From assembly GCA_007117785.1 (NCBI GenBank), contig SKFV01000277.1:1-11283 (forward strand): DNA of 11,283 nucleotides, given 5' to 3'. A program made the position numbers and the translations under genes. The DNA comes from Pseudomonas sp. (lineage in GTDB: Bacteria > Pseudomonadota > Gammaproteobacteria > Pseudomonadales > Pseudomonadaceae). Under the pieces are notes generated by a model. That model saw nothing but the letters and a program-made list of their open reading frames with translations, did no database searches and was not told the DNA's origin. Positions 1 through 6,267 of this stretch are shown in pieces; position 1 is the stretch's first letter; every line of letters begins with the position of its first letter.

Positions 1-36
1 TATCACAACGATAGCAATCTCGCTAAAGGCACAACA

Positions 37-228
37 CTATTCTGCCGTCGATTCCGTATCACCCGGTAACAGACAGGCAGCGGATGAAAAGTCCGCTCCC
101 AGGTTGTCATCCATGGCATCAATATCATACCGGGCAAGACAGCCACTACCCAGCGTAGGCGGTGCTTCAGCGGCAGCCTGATCAAGCGGGCTGACGCTTT
201 CTGTGTTGTCATCAGCCGTTGATTTCAT
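37..228 (-). CDS. Small acidic hypothetical protein coupled to the CBS gene
   Basis: A 63-residue ORF whose ATG overlaps the stop codon of the upstream CBS-domain gene in an ATGA arrangement, which suggests translational coupling. No Shine-Dalgarno sequence of its own is visible, so expression would depend on ribosomes finishing the CBS gene. The protein is strongly acidic (about 13 Asp/Glu against 2 Lys/Arg) with Ala/Ser/Thr-rich ends and two Cys (positions 30 and 52). It has no signal peptide, no membrane segment and no domain I recognise. Its product could be a small partner of the CBS protein, but that is inference. It may instead be a chance ORF: it is short and the reading frame in this stretch is not strongly constrained. 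I know of no function for it. Confidence 0.38.
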   Translation of the reverse strand: MKSTADDNTESVSPLDQAAAEAPPTLGSGCLARYDIDAMDDNLGADFSSAACLLPGDTESTAE

Positions 229-638
229 TTTGGCGCGCCATGTTCATTATAGGCTTTGATTGCACGCAATACATCGCGGCGACTGATCTGACCAACCAGC
301 AAGCCTTCATCCATTACCGGCAATCGACGACGACCTTTATGAATAAAGTGCTCTGCTGCCTTGATGATGTCAGCATCCGCATCAATGGTTTCCACAACAA
401 CGGTCATTACCGAAGATACGGAGCCGCCTGCTTCTTCATGATAACTGCCGGAAAGAATACCCTGCAGGCAGTCACTTTCCGACAGCAAACCGAGCAGATG
501 GCCTTCATCATCTACTACCGGGGCGCCGGAAATACGATTGACCAGCAGCGTATCAATCGCCCGAAACAGGTCCATATCCGCCTTGAAAGTGACCAGATCA
601 AGGGTCATGTAATCCCGTACTTTTACCGATTTGAGCAT
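225..638 (-). CDS. Tandem CBS-domain protein
   Basis: A 137-residue protein made almost entirely of two CBS domains: roughly residues 9-62, opening with VRDYMT, and 77-128, opening with VSSVMT. Each has the expected pattern of a hydrophobic strand, a GAPVVD or RRLPVMD segment and a closing SESD or SRRD turn. CBS pairs (Bateman modules) bind adenosine nucleotides such as AMP, ATP or S-adenosylmethionine, and stand-alone versions act as cytosolic sensors; the ligand and partner here are unknown. The ATG at 636-638 is preceded by a strong TAAGGAG ribosome binding site. The gene follows purU by 45 bp on the same strand with no terminator in between, so co-transcription is likely, and its stop codon overlaps the start of a small downstream ORF. 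The family assignment is secure; the physiological role is not. Confidence 0.93.
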   Translation of the reverse strand: MLKSVKVRDYMTLDLVTFKADMDLFRAIDTLLVNRISGAPVVDDEGHLLGLLSESDCLQGILSGSYHEEAGGSVSSVMTVVVETIDADADIIKAAEHFIHKGRRRLPVMDEGLLVGQISRRDVLRAIKAYNEHGAPK

Positions 639-683
639 AGTGACTCCTTATTTTTGTGCGCAAGCAAATAGATCATAGTCAGC

Positions 684-1535
684 TTAGCTGAAAACCACTG
701 TCTTGTTGTCGTGCACCAATACGCGATCCTCCAGGTGATAGCGCAGGCCTCGGGACAACACCATCTTCTCGACATCCTTACCCAGCCGCACCAGGTCCTC
801 GATATTCTGTCGATGGCTTATGCGCGCCACGTCCTGCTCGATAATCGGACCGGCATCAAGATCCTCGGTCACGTAGTGACAGGTCGCTCCGATCAGTTTG
901 ACTCCACGTACCGCTGCCTGATGATAGGGCTTGGCACCGGCAAAGGATGGTAAAAAGCTGTGGTGAATATTGATAATACGGTGCGCATATTCGGCGCAGA
1001 GCTCTGGCGGCAGAATCTGCATATAACGCGCAAGCACGATGCAGTCAGCCTGTTGCTGGCGCACCAGATCAGCCACCCGTGCAAAGGCCGGAGCCTTGTC
1101 GGCAGGATCAACCGGTACATGGTGAAAAGGGATGCCATGCCACTCAACCATGGAGCGCAGGTCATTGTGATTGGAAATCACGCTGGTGATCTCACAATCC
1201 AGCTCGCCACTGTGCCAACGGTGCAACAGGTCGGCGAGGCAGTGAGACTCCCGACTGGCCATGAGTACGACTTTTTTCTGTTGACGCGAATCGCTGACCC
1301 ACCAATCCATCTGGAATTCATCACCAATAGGTGCAAACACTGTACGCAGGCCTTCAAGATCAAACGGCAAAGAATCTGCTCGAATCTCATGGCGCATAAA
1401 AAACCAGCCACTCAAGTTATCCGAGTGATGATTGGCTTCGGTAATCCAGCCATTGTAAGTCGCCAGCAGGTTGCTGACTTTGGAAACAATGCCCACCCGA
1501 TCGGGGCAAGCAGTGACAAGACGATAGGTATGCAT
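684..1535 (-). CDS. purU: Formyltetrahydrofolate deformylase PurU
   Basis: A cytosolic enzyme that hydrolyses 10-formyltetrahydrofolate to formate and tetrahydrofolate, balancing one-carbon pools and supplying formate for PurT-type purine synthesis. It is 283 residues, the usual family length. Residues 1-78 form an ACT domain (VTACPDRVGIVSKVSNLL and ITEANHHSD are typical), which in this family is linked to regulation by methionine and glycine. Residues 86-265 form the formyltransferase fold. The Asn-His-Asp catalytic set is present as N189 and H191 in NIHHSFLP and D227 in EDLDAGP. The ATG at 1533-1535 has only a modest upstream CAGG, but the protein start aligns with the family. A short leader ORF lies just upstream. 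The gene heads a probable operon with the CBS-domain gene and is divergent from mvaT. Confidence 0.96.
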   Translation of the reverse strand: MHTYRLVTACPDRVGIVSKVSNLLATYNGWITEANHHSDNLSGWFFMRHEIRADSLPFDLEGLRTVFAPIGDEFQMDWWVSDSRQQKKVVLMASRESHCLADLLHRWHSGELDCEITSVISNHNDLRSMVEWHGIPFHHVPVDPADKAPAFARVADLVRQQQADCIVLARYMQILPPELCAEYAHRIINIHHSFLPSFAGAKPYHQAAVRGVKLIGATCHYVTEDLDAGPIIEQDVARISHRQNIEDLVRLGKDVEKMVLSRGLRYHLEDRVLVHDNKTVVFS

Positions 1536-1547
1536 GGGTTCAGCCTG

Positions 1548-1574
1548 TTAAACCGGTTCAATCAGGATAGGCAT
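1548..1574 (-). promoter_or_regulatory. Possible 8-codon leader ORF ahead of purU
   Basis: An ATG preceded by GAGGG at four bases opens a frame encoding MPILIEPV and then TAA. The stop lies 12 bases before the purU start codon, in the same frame. This leader has a better ribosome binding site than purU itself, so ribosomes leaving it could reinitiate at purU, or its translation could control access to the purU start. An ORF this short can occur by chance, and no homologue comparison was possible. Confidence 0.28.
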
Positions 1575-1606
1575 ATTACCCTCACTGCCGGGCAAATACA
1601 GCGGCC

Positions 1607-1612
1607 ATTATA
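1607..1612 (-). promoter_or_regulatory. Candidate purU -10 element
   Basis: A perfect TATAAT is present on the minus strand 72 bases upstream of the purU start codon, with an AT-rich stretch (TAATTAGAAC and neighbours) before it. At 17-bp spacing there is no convincing -35 hexamer, so this is a -10-only prediction; it could rely on an activator. A start about seven bases downstream would give a leader of some 65 bases carrying the small upstream ORF. Confidence 0.4.
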
Positions 1613-1682
1613 AAGTTCTAATTATTTATTCTGCGGACGCCACTTGTTCACATAAAATCTGCAAACATTCGACACCATGGAC

Positions 1683-1711
1683 TTGTACTTTGTTGCACAA
1701 CTAACTACTAT
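1683..1711 (+). promoter_or_regulatory. Candidate mvaT promoter
   Basis: TTGTAC (1683-1688) and TACTAT (1706-1711) are separated by 17 bp, a plausible sigma-70 promoter with three and four consensus matches. The predicted start near 1718 gives a leader of about 45 bases ending in the AGGTGA ribosome binding site of mvaT. The surrounding sequence is AT-rich compared with the coding DNA, so the H-NS-like product could bind its own promoter; that is inference. Confidence 0.42.
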
Positions 1712-1762
1712 TGTGCCGATCAAGTTTTAACCATCCCTCCATACCCAAACAGGTGACAACTC

Positions 1763-2137
1763 ATGTCAAAGCTGCAAGAGTACCGTTCGCTGGAAGATCA
1801 GATTCGTGACCTGACCGACAAGCTGCACACGCTGTCGAATGATGACAAACTGAAGAAAGAAATCGAGTTTGAAGAAAAACTGCGTGATTTGATGAATCAG
1901 TATGACAAGTCACTGAAAGACGTGATCGCCATTATCGACCCGGACAACAAGCTGGCCCCCTCGGCCAAAGCTGGCAAGGCCTCAGGCCCCAAGCGTCCGC
2001 GCAAGGTCAAGCAATACAAGAACCCGAAGACCGGTGAAATTGTCGAAACCAAAGGCGGCAACCACAAGACGCTGAAAGCCTGGAAACAGCAATACGGCAA
2101 TGACACCGTAGAGTCCTGGATGACCATTATCGGTTAA
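1763..2137 (+). CDS. mvaT: MvaT-family H-NS-like xenogeneic silencer
   Basis: A nucleoid-associated protein that coats AT-rich DNA and silences horizontally acquired genes, the pseudomonad counterpart of H-NS. It has 124 residues, the usual length. Residues 1-60 are a charged coiled-coil oligomerisation region, followed by a flexible Ala/Lys/Gly linker at about 62-79. The C-terminal DNA-binding domain contains RKVKQYKNPKTGEIVETKGG with the AT-pincer elements R80 and the G98-G99-N100 loop, and ends in the conserved KTLKAWKQQYG segment. AGGTGA seven bases before the ATG sets the start. The gene is monocistronic, divergent from purU, and closed by an intrinsic terminator before the convergent sbcB. 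I assign MvaT rather than its paralogue MvaU from the purU-mvaT-sbcB neighbourhood known in P. aeruginosa. Confidence 0.96.
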   Translation: MSKLQEYRSLEDQIRDLTDKLHTLSNDDKLKKEIEFEEKLRDLMNQYDKSLKDVIAIIDPDNKLAPSAKAGKASGPKRPRKVKQYKNPKTGEIVETKGGNHKTLKAWKQQYGNDTVESWMTIIG

Positions 2138-2154
2138 TTCGGCTGCACTACTTG

Positions 2155-2181
2155 AAAGGGCAGATCACTCTGCCCTTTTTT
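2155..2181 (+). terminator. Intrinsic terminator of mvaT
   Basis: A perfect 10-bp stem (AAAGGGCAGA paired with TCTGCCCTTT) with a TCAC loop runs into six consecutive T residues, 17 bases after the mvaT stop codon. It lies between convergent mvaT and sbcB. On the minus strand the hairpin is followed only by TTTC, so it should work mainly for mvaT and weakly, if at all, for sbcB. Confidence 0.92.
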
Positions 2182-2197
2182 GTGCGTGTAAGTAACT

Positions 2198-3643
2198 TTA
2201 CTTCACCGACAACTTCAAATAACCAGCCAATTCCGCGCTGTAACTTTTCCATGCCTTCAACAAGACTTTCTGCTCATCACCGGCCTGTGCCAGTGCTGCA
2301 TTCAGTTCATTGCTAAATACCTGCAAGGTCCGTGGCGCACCGGGTAATTCACCCGACAAACGTTGACGACAAAACTGCATCCAGCTATCCAGTTGTGGGG
2401 GGCTTAAAGACTCGGGAAAGTTACGTGCCTGATAACGGAATAACAGGTCCTGCAGACGCTGATCCTGCAATGACCATTGTGTGCCGCTCAGTGCCTCGCC
2501 GCCTGCCTGGCGAATTGCCGGCAGCAGCCGCCGGTCCTGATCATTGATAAAGCCGGCATACAGCAGGGTTTCCGCATCCTCATCGCCATTATCCGGCGAG
2601 TTTTCACTGTATACCTGATGCAGTTTGCCCAGTAACTGGTCACGCCACCCGGCCAGTTTGTCGGCCTGCGCCAGCAAGGCTGGCAAATCGATCTGCAAGC
2701 GGGTGCAGTCCTCAGGCCGCAGTACTTTGGTATCTGCCAGCACCGGGCATTTGTTGATATGCACCAGCTTGAGCCCCGGGCGCTGCTCACCGGGGGCCAG
2801 ATCGTCATTGGTGGTATACAGACGCGCGCGCAATTGCTCGGCATCCAGGTCCTGTAAAAGTGCCAGTGGCGCGGCCAGATCATAGACAATCAATGCGTTA
2901 CGGTTCTGCGGATGCCAGGCCAGGGGCAGTACCACGCCAACGCCCTGGCGCTCGCGTCCAAATCGACCCGAGACATGCACCAGTGGCCGCACCCCTTGCA
3001 AATCGATCATGCTGGCCACCTGACGCTTATTGCGCAGCCCAAGCAAATAGTCGTACAGACGGGGTTGCGCCTGACGCAACAAGCGCGCCATGGCGATGGT
3101 AGCGCGCACATCGGCCAGGGCATCGTGCGCCTGCCCATGATCGACGCCGTTGGCGGCAGTCAGCAACTCCAGGCGCAAGGACGTGAAGCCATCCTGCTGC
3201 GGCCACTCAATACCTTCCGGACGCAGCGCATGGGCTGCGCGCATGGCGTCCAGCAGATCCCAGCGGCTATTGCCGCCTTGCCACTCCCGGGCATAAGGGT
3301 CATGAAAGTTGCGGTAGAAACTGAAACGCGCCATCTCGTCATCGAAGCGCAGGTTGTTATAACCCACACTACAGGTGCCCGGCTGGATCATCTCGCTATG
3401 CAGGCGTTCGATAAATTCGGCTTCGGGCAGCCCGGCCATCACCCGGTCAGGCCCGATTCCAGTGACCAGGCACGCCTGGGGATGCGGCAGAATGTCTGGC
3501 GACAACTGGCTGTCGATACACAAGGGCTCGGCAATCTCGTTCAGCTCGGTGTCGGTGCGTATACCGGCGACCTGCAAAGGGCGATCGCGCCGTGGATCAA
3601 TCCCGGTGGATTCAAAGTCATACCAGAAGAAGGTGTCTGCCAT
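2198..3643 (-). CDS. sbcB: Exodeoxyribonuclease I (ExoI, SbcB)
   Basis: A 3'-to-5' single-strand DNA exonuclease that acts in mismatch repair and recombination and interacts with SSB in E. coli. I start it at the ATG at 3641-3643, giving 481 residues (E. coli ExoI has 475); a TTG 18 bases upstream lacks a ribosome binding site. The N-terminal DEDDh domain (about 5-190) has D9 and E11 in WYDFESTG, D102 in GYNNLRFDDE, and H173 and D178 in QAHDALADV. NSRWDLLDAMRA and LRPEGIEWP are ExoI signatures. The SH3-like part (about 195-350) carries PLVHVSGRFG and PLAWHPQNRNA, and the C-terminal ExoI domain includes LLFRYQARNFPE. The usual ETxG is ESTG here, a minor change. The gene lies 35 bp behind the PilZ gene, probably co-transcribed with it, and converges on mvaT. 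Confidence 0.96.
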   Translation of the reverse strand: MADTFFWYDFESTGIDPRRDRPLQVAGIRTDTELNEIAEPLCIDSQLSPDILPHPQACLVTGIGPDRVMAGLPEAEFIERLHSEMIQPGTCSVGYNNLRFDDEMARFSFYRNFHDPYAREWQGGNSRWDLLDAMRAAHALRPEGIEWPQQDGFTSLRLELLTAANGVDHGQAHDALADVRATIAMARLLRQAQPRLYDYLLGLRNKRQVASMIDLQGVRPLVHVSGRFGRERQGVGVVLPLAWHPQNRNALIVYDLAAPLALLQDLDAEQLRARLYTTNDDLAPGEQRPGLKLVHINKCPVLADTKVLRPEDCTRLQIDLPALLAQADKLAGWRDQLLGKLHQVYSENSPDNGDEDAETLLYAGFINDQDRRLLPAIRQAGGEALSGTQWSLQDQRLQDLLFRYQARNFPESLSPPQLDSWMQFCRQRLSGELPGAPRTLQVFSNELNAALAQAGDEQKVLLKAWKSYSAELAGYLKLSVK

Positions 3644-3678
3644 TGCCTGTTCCCGCCGCAAATGGGCAGGTTAACCGA

Positions 3679-4056
3679 TCAGGCCTGTATCGGGTCAATA
3701 AAACTGAAATAGCACTTGAGCTCGGCAGCCAGTTGGGCAAATTCACGCTGGCCACTGAGCAGCTGTAATCCGGAAGCATAATCACCGGCAATCGGGTCCG
3801 ATCGGCACCAGCAACTGCGGGCGCGAAAATCAAGCCGATGGGGTTGCCCATCCAGTCCCGGCAGACACAGATACAGCTGATATTCGGCGTCAATCTGCAG
3901 CGGCAACTGACTGTGCAGCATCATGCCAAAACAGGAGATGTTGGCGATAAAGCCAAGACTACGCTGATTGTAGCCATTGAATACTTGCAGATAAGCACTC
4001 AATTCATGCCGCTCGATCAGGCGACGGTAGGGTATCGGGGAAAATTCAGCGTGCAT
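3679..4056 (-). CDS. PilZ-domain protein, probable cyclic-di-GMP receptor
   Basis: A 125-residue single-domain PilZ protein. Both halves of the cyclic-di-GMP binding signature are visible: RLIER at residues 12-16 (RxxxR) and NISCFG at 39-44 ((D/N)xSxxG). The rest is a beta-barrel pattern with GYASGL-like residues (DYASGLQLL) near 92-100 and a C-terminal helix. There is no signal peptide, membrane segment or output domain, so it would act in the cytosol as a stand-alone adaptor whose target is unknown. The ATG at 4054-4056 has no clear ribosome binding site, but an in-frame stop two codons upstream rules out a longer product. It lies 67 bp after the lipoprotein gene and 35 bp before sbcB on the same strand. 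Confidence 0.88.
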   Translation of the reverse strand: MHAEFSPIPYRRLIERHELSAYLQVFNGYNQRSLGFIANISCFGMMLHSQLPLQIDAEYQLYLCLPGLDGQPHRLDFRARSCWCRSDPIAGDYASGLQLLSGQREFAQLAAELKCYFSFIDPIQA

Positions 4057-4123
4057 AATGGGCTAACCGGAATAAAGAGACCGTTTCCTGTTCAGCATAG
4101 CGCAGCCATCGCGGCCCTGCAGC

Positions 4124-4498
4124 TCAGTTTTGCGGTTTGAGTTCCTGCGCGGGATCGATATAACCCAACTGCCGCAATGTCTCCAGCCGCGCTCCGGCGC
4201 GATAACTGTATTCGCTGTGGGGATAACGCCTGATCATGAAGCGGTAAGTCTGGGCTGCATCCAGATACAGCGCCTGACGCTCCAGGCACAGCCCCCTTAA
4301 CAGGGAAATCTCCGGCTGCAGATGACCGCGTGAACGGCTGCGATGCTCAGCCTTGGCCAGTTCACGCTGGGCCTGCTCGCATGAGCCGGCATCATAGGCC
4401 TGATAGGCGCGATCAAGATGCTTGTGCGGTCCAGCGGCGCAACCGGCCAGTAAAACGACAGTGGCGCACAAGACTGGCAGTAAGGGTTTGGTAGACAT
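4124..4498 (-). CDS. Small outer-membrane-type lipoprotein with TPR-like repeats
   Basis: The 124-residue product begins with a lipoprotein signal: basic start MSTKP, hydrophobic core and lipobox LLAGC, predicting lipidation at C20. Ala at +2 favours outer-membrane sorting in proteobacteria. The mature part is helical, with alternating small and aromatic residues (DRAYQAYDAGSCEQAQREL, then LDAAQTYRFMIRRYPHSEYS) that resemble two or three TPR or Sel1-like helix pairs, the second similar to envelope proteins of the YbgF/BamD type. Such proteins usually mediate protein contacts; the partner is unknown. I start at the ATG at 4496-4498, because an upstream start would place 16 non-hydrophobic residues before the signal. 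The gene is divergent from the universal stress protein gene and 67 bp ahead of the PilZ gene. Confidence 0.85.
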   Translation of the reverse strand: MSTKPLLPVLCATVVLLAGCAAGPHKHLDRAYQAYDAGSCEQAQRELAKAEHRSRSRGHLQPEISLLRGLCLERQALYLDAAQTYRFMIRRYPHSEYSYRAGARLETLRQLGYIDPAQELKPQN

Positions 4499-4560
4499 GG
4501 TTATCAGTATCCGGTCATAGACTCTGACTACATTGTCGGCAGCCACAGCGCATTCTTGAC

Positions 4561-4574
4561 TTGATCTGGATCAC
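4561..4574 (+). promoter_or_regulatory. Anr/FNR-type binding site upstream of the universal stress gene
   Basis: TTGATCTGGATCAC matches the FNR/Anr consensus TTGAT-N4-ATCAA at nine of ten defined bases. Its centre (4567.5) falls at -41.5 relative to a start at 4609, which is set by a TAGACT -10 hexamer at 4597-4602. This is exactly the class II activator layout, and no -35 hexamer is needed. It predicts oxygen-limited activation of the downstream gene. Confidence 0.75.
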
Positions 4575-4596
4575 TTCACTTCTGTGCTGCCTGATC

Positions 4597-4602
4597 TAGA
4601 CT
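4597..4602 (+). promoter_or_regulatory. -10 element of the universal stress gene
   Basis: TAGACT matches TATAAT at four of six positions and lies 22 bases after the Anr-type box, giving a predicted start at about 4609 and a 23-base leader containing TAGGAG. The box replaces the -35 element, as in FNR-activated promoters. Confidence 0.5.
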
Positions 4603-4631
4603 AAAGCTGTGCCTTGCCTAGGAGTGTAACC

Positions 4632-5570
4632 ATGGATCTACAACATTTACTGGTCGTTATCGACCCCACCAGCGAAGACGATCAACCCTGCCTGCGTCGC
4701 GCCGCACAGGTCTGTGACCTGTATCCGGAAGCCGATGTGACCCTGTTTATGGTCGATTACGTGCCCGCGCTGGATGGCGGTTGGTTGTTTGATACCCCCG
4801 GGCTGGAGAAAGCCCGCGCCTCATTGCTGGAACATCATACCGACACCCTGGAAAAACTGGCCAGACCGATTCGCCAGAAGGGCAACAAGGTCACCACCCA
4901 GGCGGTCTGGGGCAAGCGTCGGGACCGGCACATACTGCGCGCTATCAGCGAACATGACCCGGACCTGGTGCTGAAAACCACGCATCATCATAACCCGATC
5001 AAAAAGCTCTTCCTCACCAACACTGACTGGCAACTGATCCGCCACTGCGAAGTCCCGCTCTGGCTGGTGAAAAAGGCAGATGACCCTTTGCAGCATATTT
5101 GCGCCAGCATTGATCCGCTGCACGACGCCGACAAACCGGCCGCACTGGATCGCAAGCTCATCGGTGTCGCCGATATTCTTGCCCACAAGGCATCCGCCCA
5201 GTTGCATATTGCCCACTGCTACAACCCCTTACCCCGCACCCTGGTATTCGATGCCAGCGTGATCACCGACTACGACGGTTATGCCGGCGATGTGCGTGAC
5301 CGCCACGCCAAGGCCTTCAACGATATGGCCGATAACTGCGGGGTAGACAGCGAGCACAGCCACTTGCTGCAGGGCTATCCGGAGGAGGCGATTCCCGAGT
5401 TTATCGAGCAGCACACTATCAACCTGTTGATCATGGGCGCTGTATCCCGCTCACGCCTGGACAGTGCCTTGATCGGACATACGGCCGAGCGCCTGCTCGA
5501 TGAAGCAGGCTGCGATGTGCTGGTGATCAAGCCGGATGATTTCGTCGACCCGAGCAAACCCGAACTGTAA
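4632..5570 (+). CDS. uspE: Tandem universal stress protein, UspE-like
   Basis: A 312-residue cytosolic protein of two USP domains (about 1-147 and 152-302), the length of E. coli UspE (316). The family supports survival under stress and oxygen or energy limitation, and several P. aeruginosa members are needed for anaerobic survival. Domain 1 has HLLVVIDP at the start and the UspE-type LFLTNTDWQLIRHCEVPLWL. Domain 2 ends with IMGAVSRSRLDSALIGHTAE and CDVLVIKPDDF, again typical of UspE. The nucleotide loop GxxG is GAVS (269-272), so ATP binding is uncertain. The ATG follows TAGGAG by seven bases; a TTG further upstream is not favoured. An Anr-type box lies upstream. The gene stands alone, convergent with eda across 15 bp, and is close to pyk, as I recall for P. 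aeruginosa PA4328-PA4329. Confidence 0.9.
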   Translation: MDLQHLLVVIDPTSEDDQPCLRRAAQVCDLYPEADVTLFMVDYVPALDGGWLFDTPGLEKARASLLEHHTDTLEKLARPIRQKGNKVTTQAVWGKRRDRHILRAISEHDPDLVLKTTHHHNPIKKLFLTNTDWQLIRHCEVPLWLVKKADDPLQHICASIDPLHDADKPAALDRKLIGVADILAHKASAQLHIAHCYNPLPRTLVFDASVITDYDGYAGDVRDRHAKAFNDMADNCGVDSEHSHLLQGYPEEAIPEFIEQHTINLLIMGAVSRSRLDSALIGHTAERLLDEAGCDVLVIKPDDFVDPSKPEL

Positions 5571-5585
5571 GACGCATCCAACCCC

Positions 5586-6257
5586 CTACCGCCGGGCTTG
5601 TTGCCCGGCTGGTAGCAAACGCAGAGATTCCTCGCACAAACGACTGATCGCTGCCCAGTCACCCTGCTCGACCAGGGCTTTTGGCGCCATCCAGGTGCCA
5701 CCAACGCCCATGACATTATCCAGTGCCAGGTAATCAGTCAGCTTGCCCAAACCAATACCTCCCGTCGGGCAAAAGCGGATGCCCTGGAATGGCCCTGAAT
5801 AGGACTTCAGCGCCGCTATGCCGCCCACCACCTCCGCCGGAAACAGCTTGAAGCGGCGATAACCCAAGCGATAGCCCATCAGAATTTCCGACGCGGTGGC
5901 GATGCCAGGAAGCAGGGGTACCGGACTATCCAGCCCAAGGGTCAAGAGTTCATCAGTACAGCCCGGGGTAACGACAAATTGCGCGCCGGCATCGAGTACC
6001 GATTGAAACTGGCGGCCATCCAGTACGGTACCCGCCCCGATCGTCAACTGCGGGCGTTCAGCACGTAAGCGAGCGATCGCCTTGAGCCCCAGCGGGGTGC
6101 GCAAGGTGACCTCAAGCGTGGTTATGCCACCGGCTGCCAGCGCATCGGCCAGTGGCAATACGTCGGCCTCGCGCTGGATACTGAGTACCGGCAGCAAAGG
6201 GGCGCGGGTAAAAATCTGATCCAGCGTACGGGTATTGTCAGCCAGGCTCATGTGCAT
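5586..6257 (-). CDS. eda: KDPG aldolase (2-keto-3-deoxy-6-phosphogluconate aldolase)
   Basis: A class I aldolase that cleaves 2-keto-3-deoxy-6-phosphogluconate to pyruvate and glyceraldehyde-3-phosphate, the last step of the Entner-Doudoroff pathway. The 223-residue TIM-barrel protein shows the general-acid/base Glu in TTLEVTLRT (E49, with R53), the Schiff-base lysine in RRFKLFPAE (K137), and phosphate-binding residues in CPTGGIGL (164-170). ATG at 6255-6257 is preferred: GAGG eight bases upstream overlaps the pgl stop codon. A second ATG two codons later is possible. It follows pgl by 10 bp and is the last gene of the edd-pgl-eda operon. The C-terminal tail PAGQQARR is encoded by a GC hairpin facing the end of the universal stress gene. 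Confidence 0.96.
   Translation of the reverse strand: MHMSLADNTRTLDQIFTRAPLLPVLSIQREADVLPLADALAAGGITTLEVTLRTPLGLKAIARLRAERPQLTIGAGTVLDGRQFQSVLDAGAQFVVTPGCTDELLTLGLDSPVPLLPGIATASEILMGYRLGYRRFKLFPAEVVGGIAALKSYSGPFQGIRFCPTGGIGLGKLTDYLALDNVMGVGGTWMAPKALVEQGDWAAISRLCEESLRLLPAGQQARR
5591..5609. other. GC-rich hairpin at the convergent usp/eda end
   Basis: A 7-bp perfect stem, GCCGGGC and GCCCGGC with a TTGTT loop, lies in the last codons of eda and 20 bases past the universal stress gene stop. Neither strand has a T-tract after it, so it is not a canonical intrinsic terminator. It is the only structure near the 15-bp convergent junction that might limit read-through or protect a 3' end. Confidence 0.4.
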
Positions 6258-6267
6258 CCATTCAGCC

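Noticed and set aside
1..36. Left-edge stretch beyond the small acidic ORF
   Set aside because: Only 36 bases; I see no terminator, promoter or coding start in it.
232..239. Eight-base palindrome GGCGCGCC at the end of the CBS gene
   Set aside because: It is short, sits in coding sequence, and no longer symmetry or repeat supports an operator.
219..671. Plus-strand 150-codon frame opposite the CBS gene
   Set aside because: It lies entirely across the antisense of a well-supported CBS protein, shows no domain, and its composition is that of a shadow frame.
1711..1723. FNR-like TTGTG-CCG-ATCAA near the mvaT promoter
   Set aside because: The spacer is three rather than four bases and the left half-site is poor, so it is not a credible Anr box.
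3644..3661. TTG start giving six extra residues to SbcB
   Set aside because: No ribosome binding site precedes the TTG, and the ATG at 3643 fits the family start and has better upstream sequence.
2912..3712. Plus-strand 266-codon frame within the sbcB region
   Set aside because: It is antisense to the conserved exonuclease domain of ExoI, has no recognisable motif, and has no ribosome site; a shadow frame.
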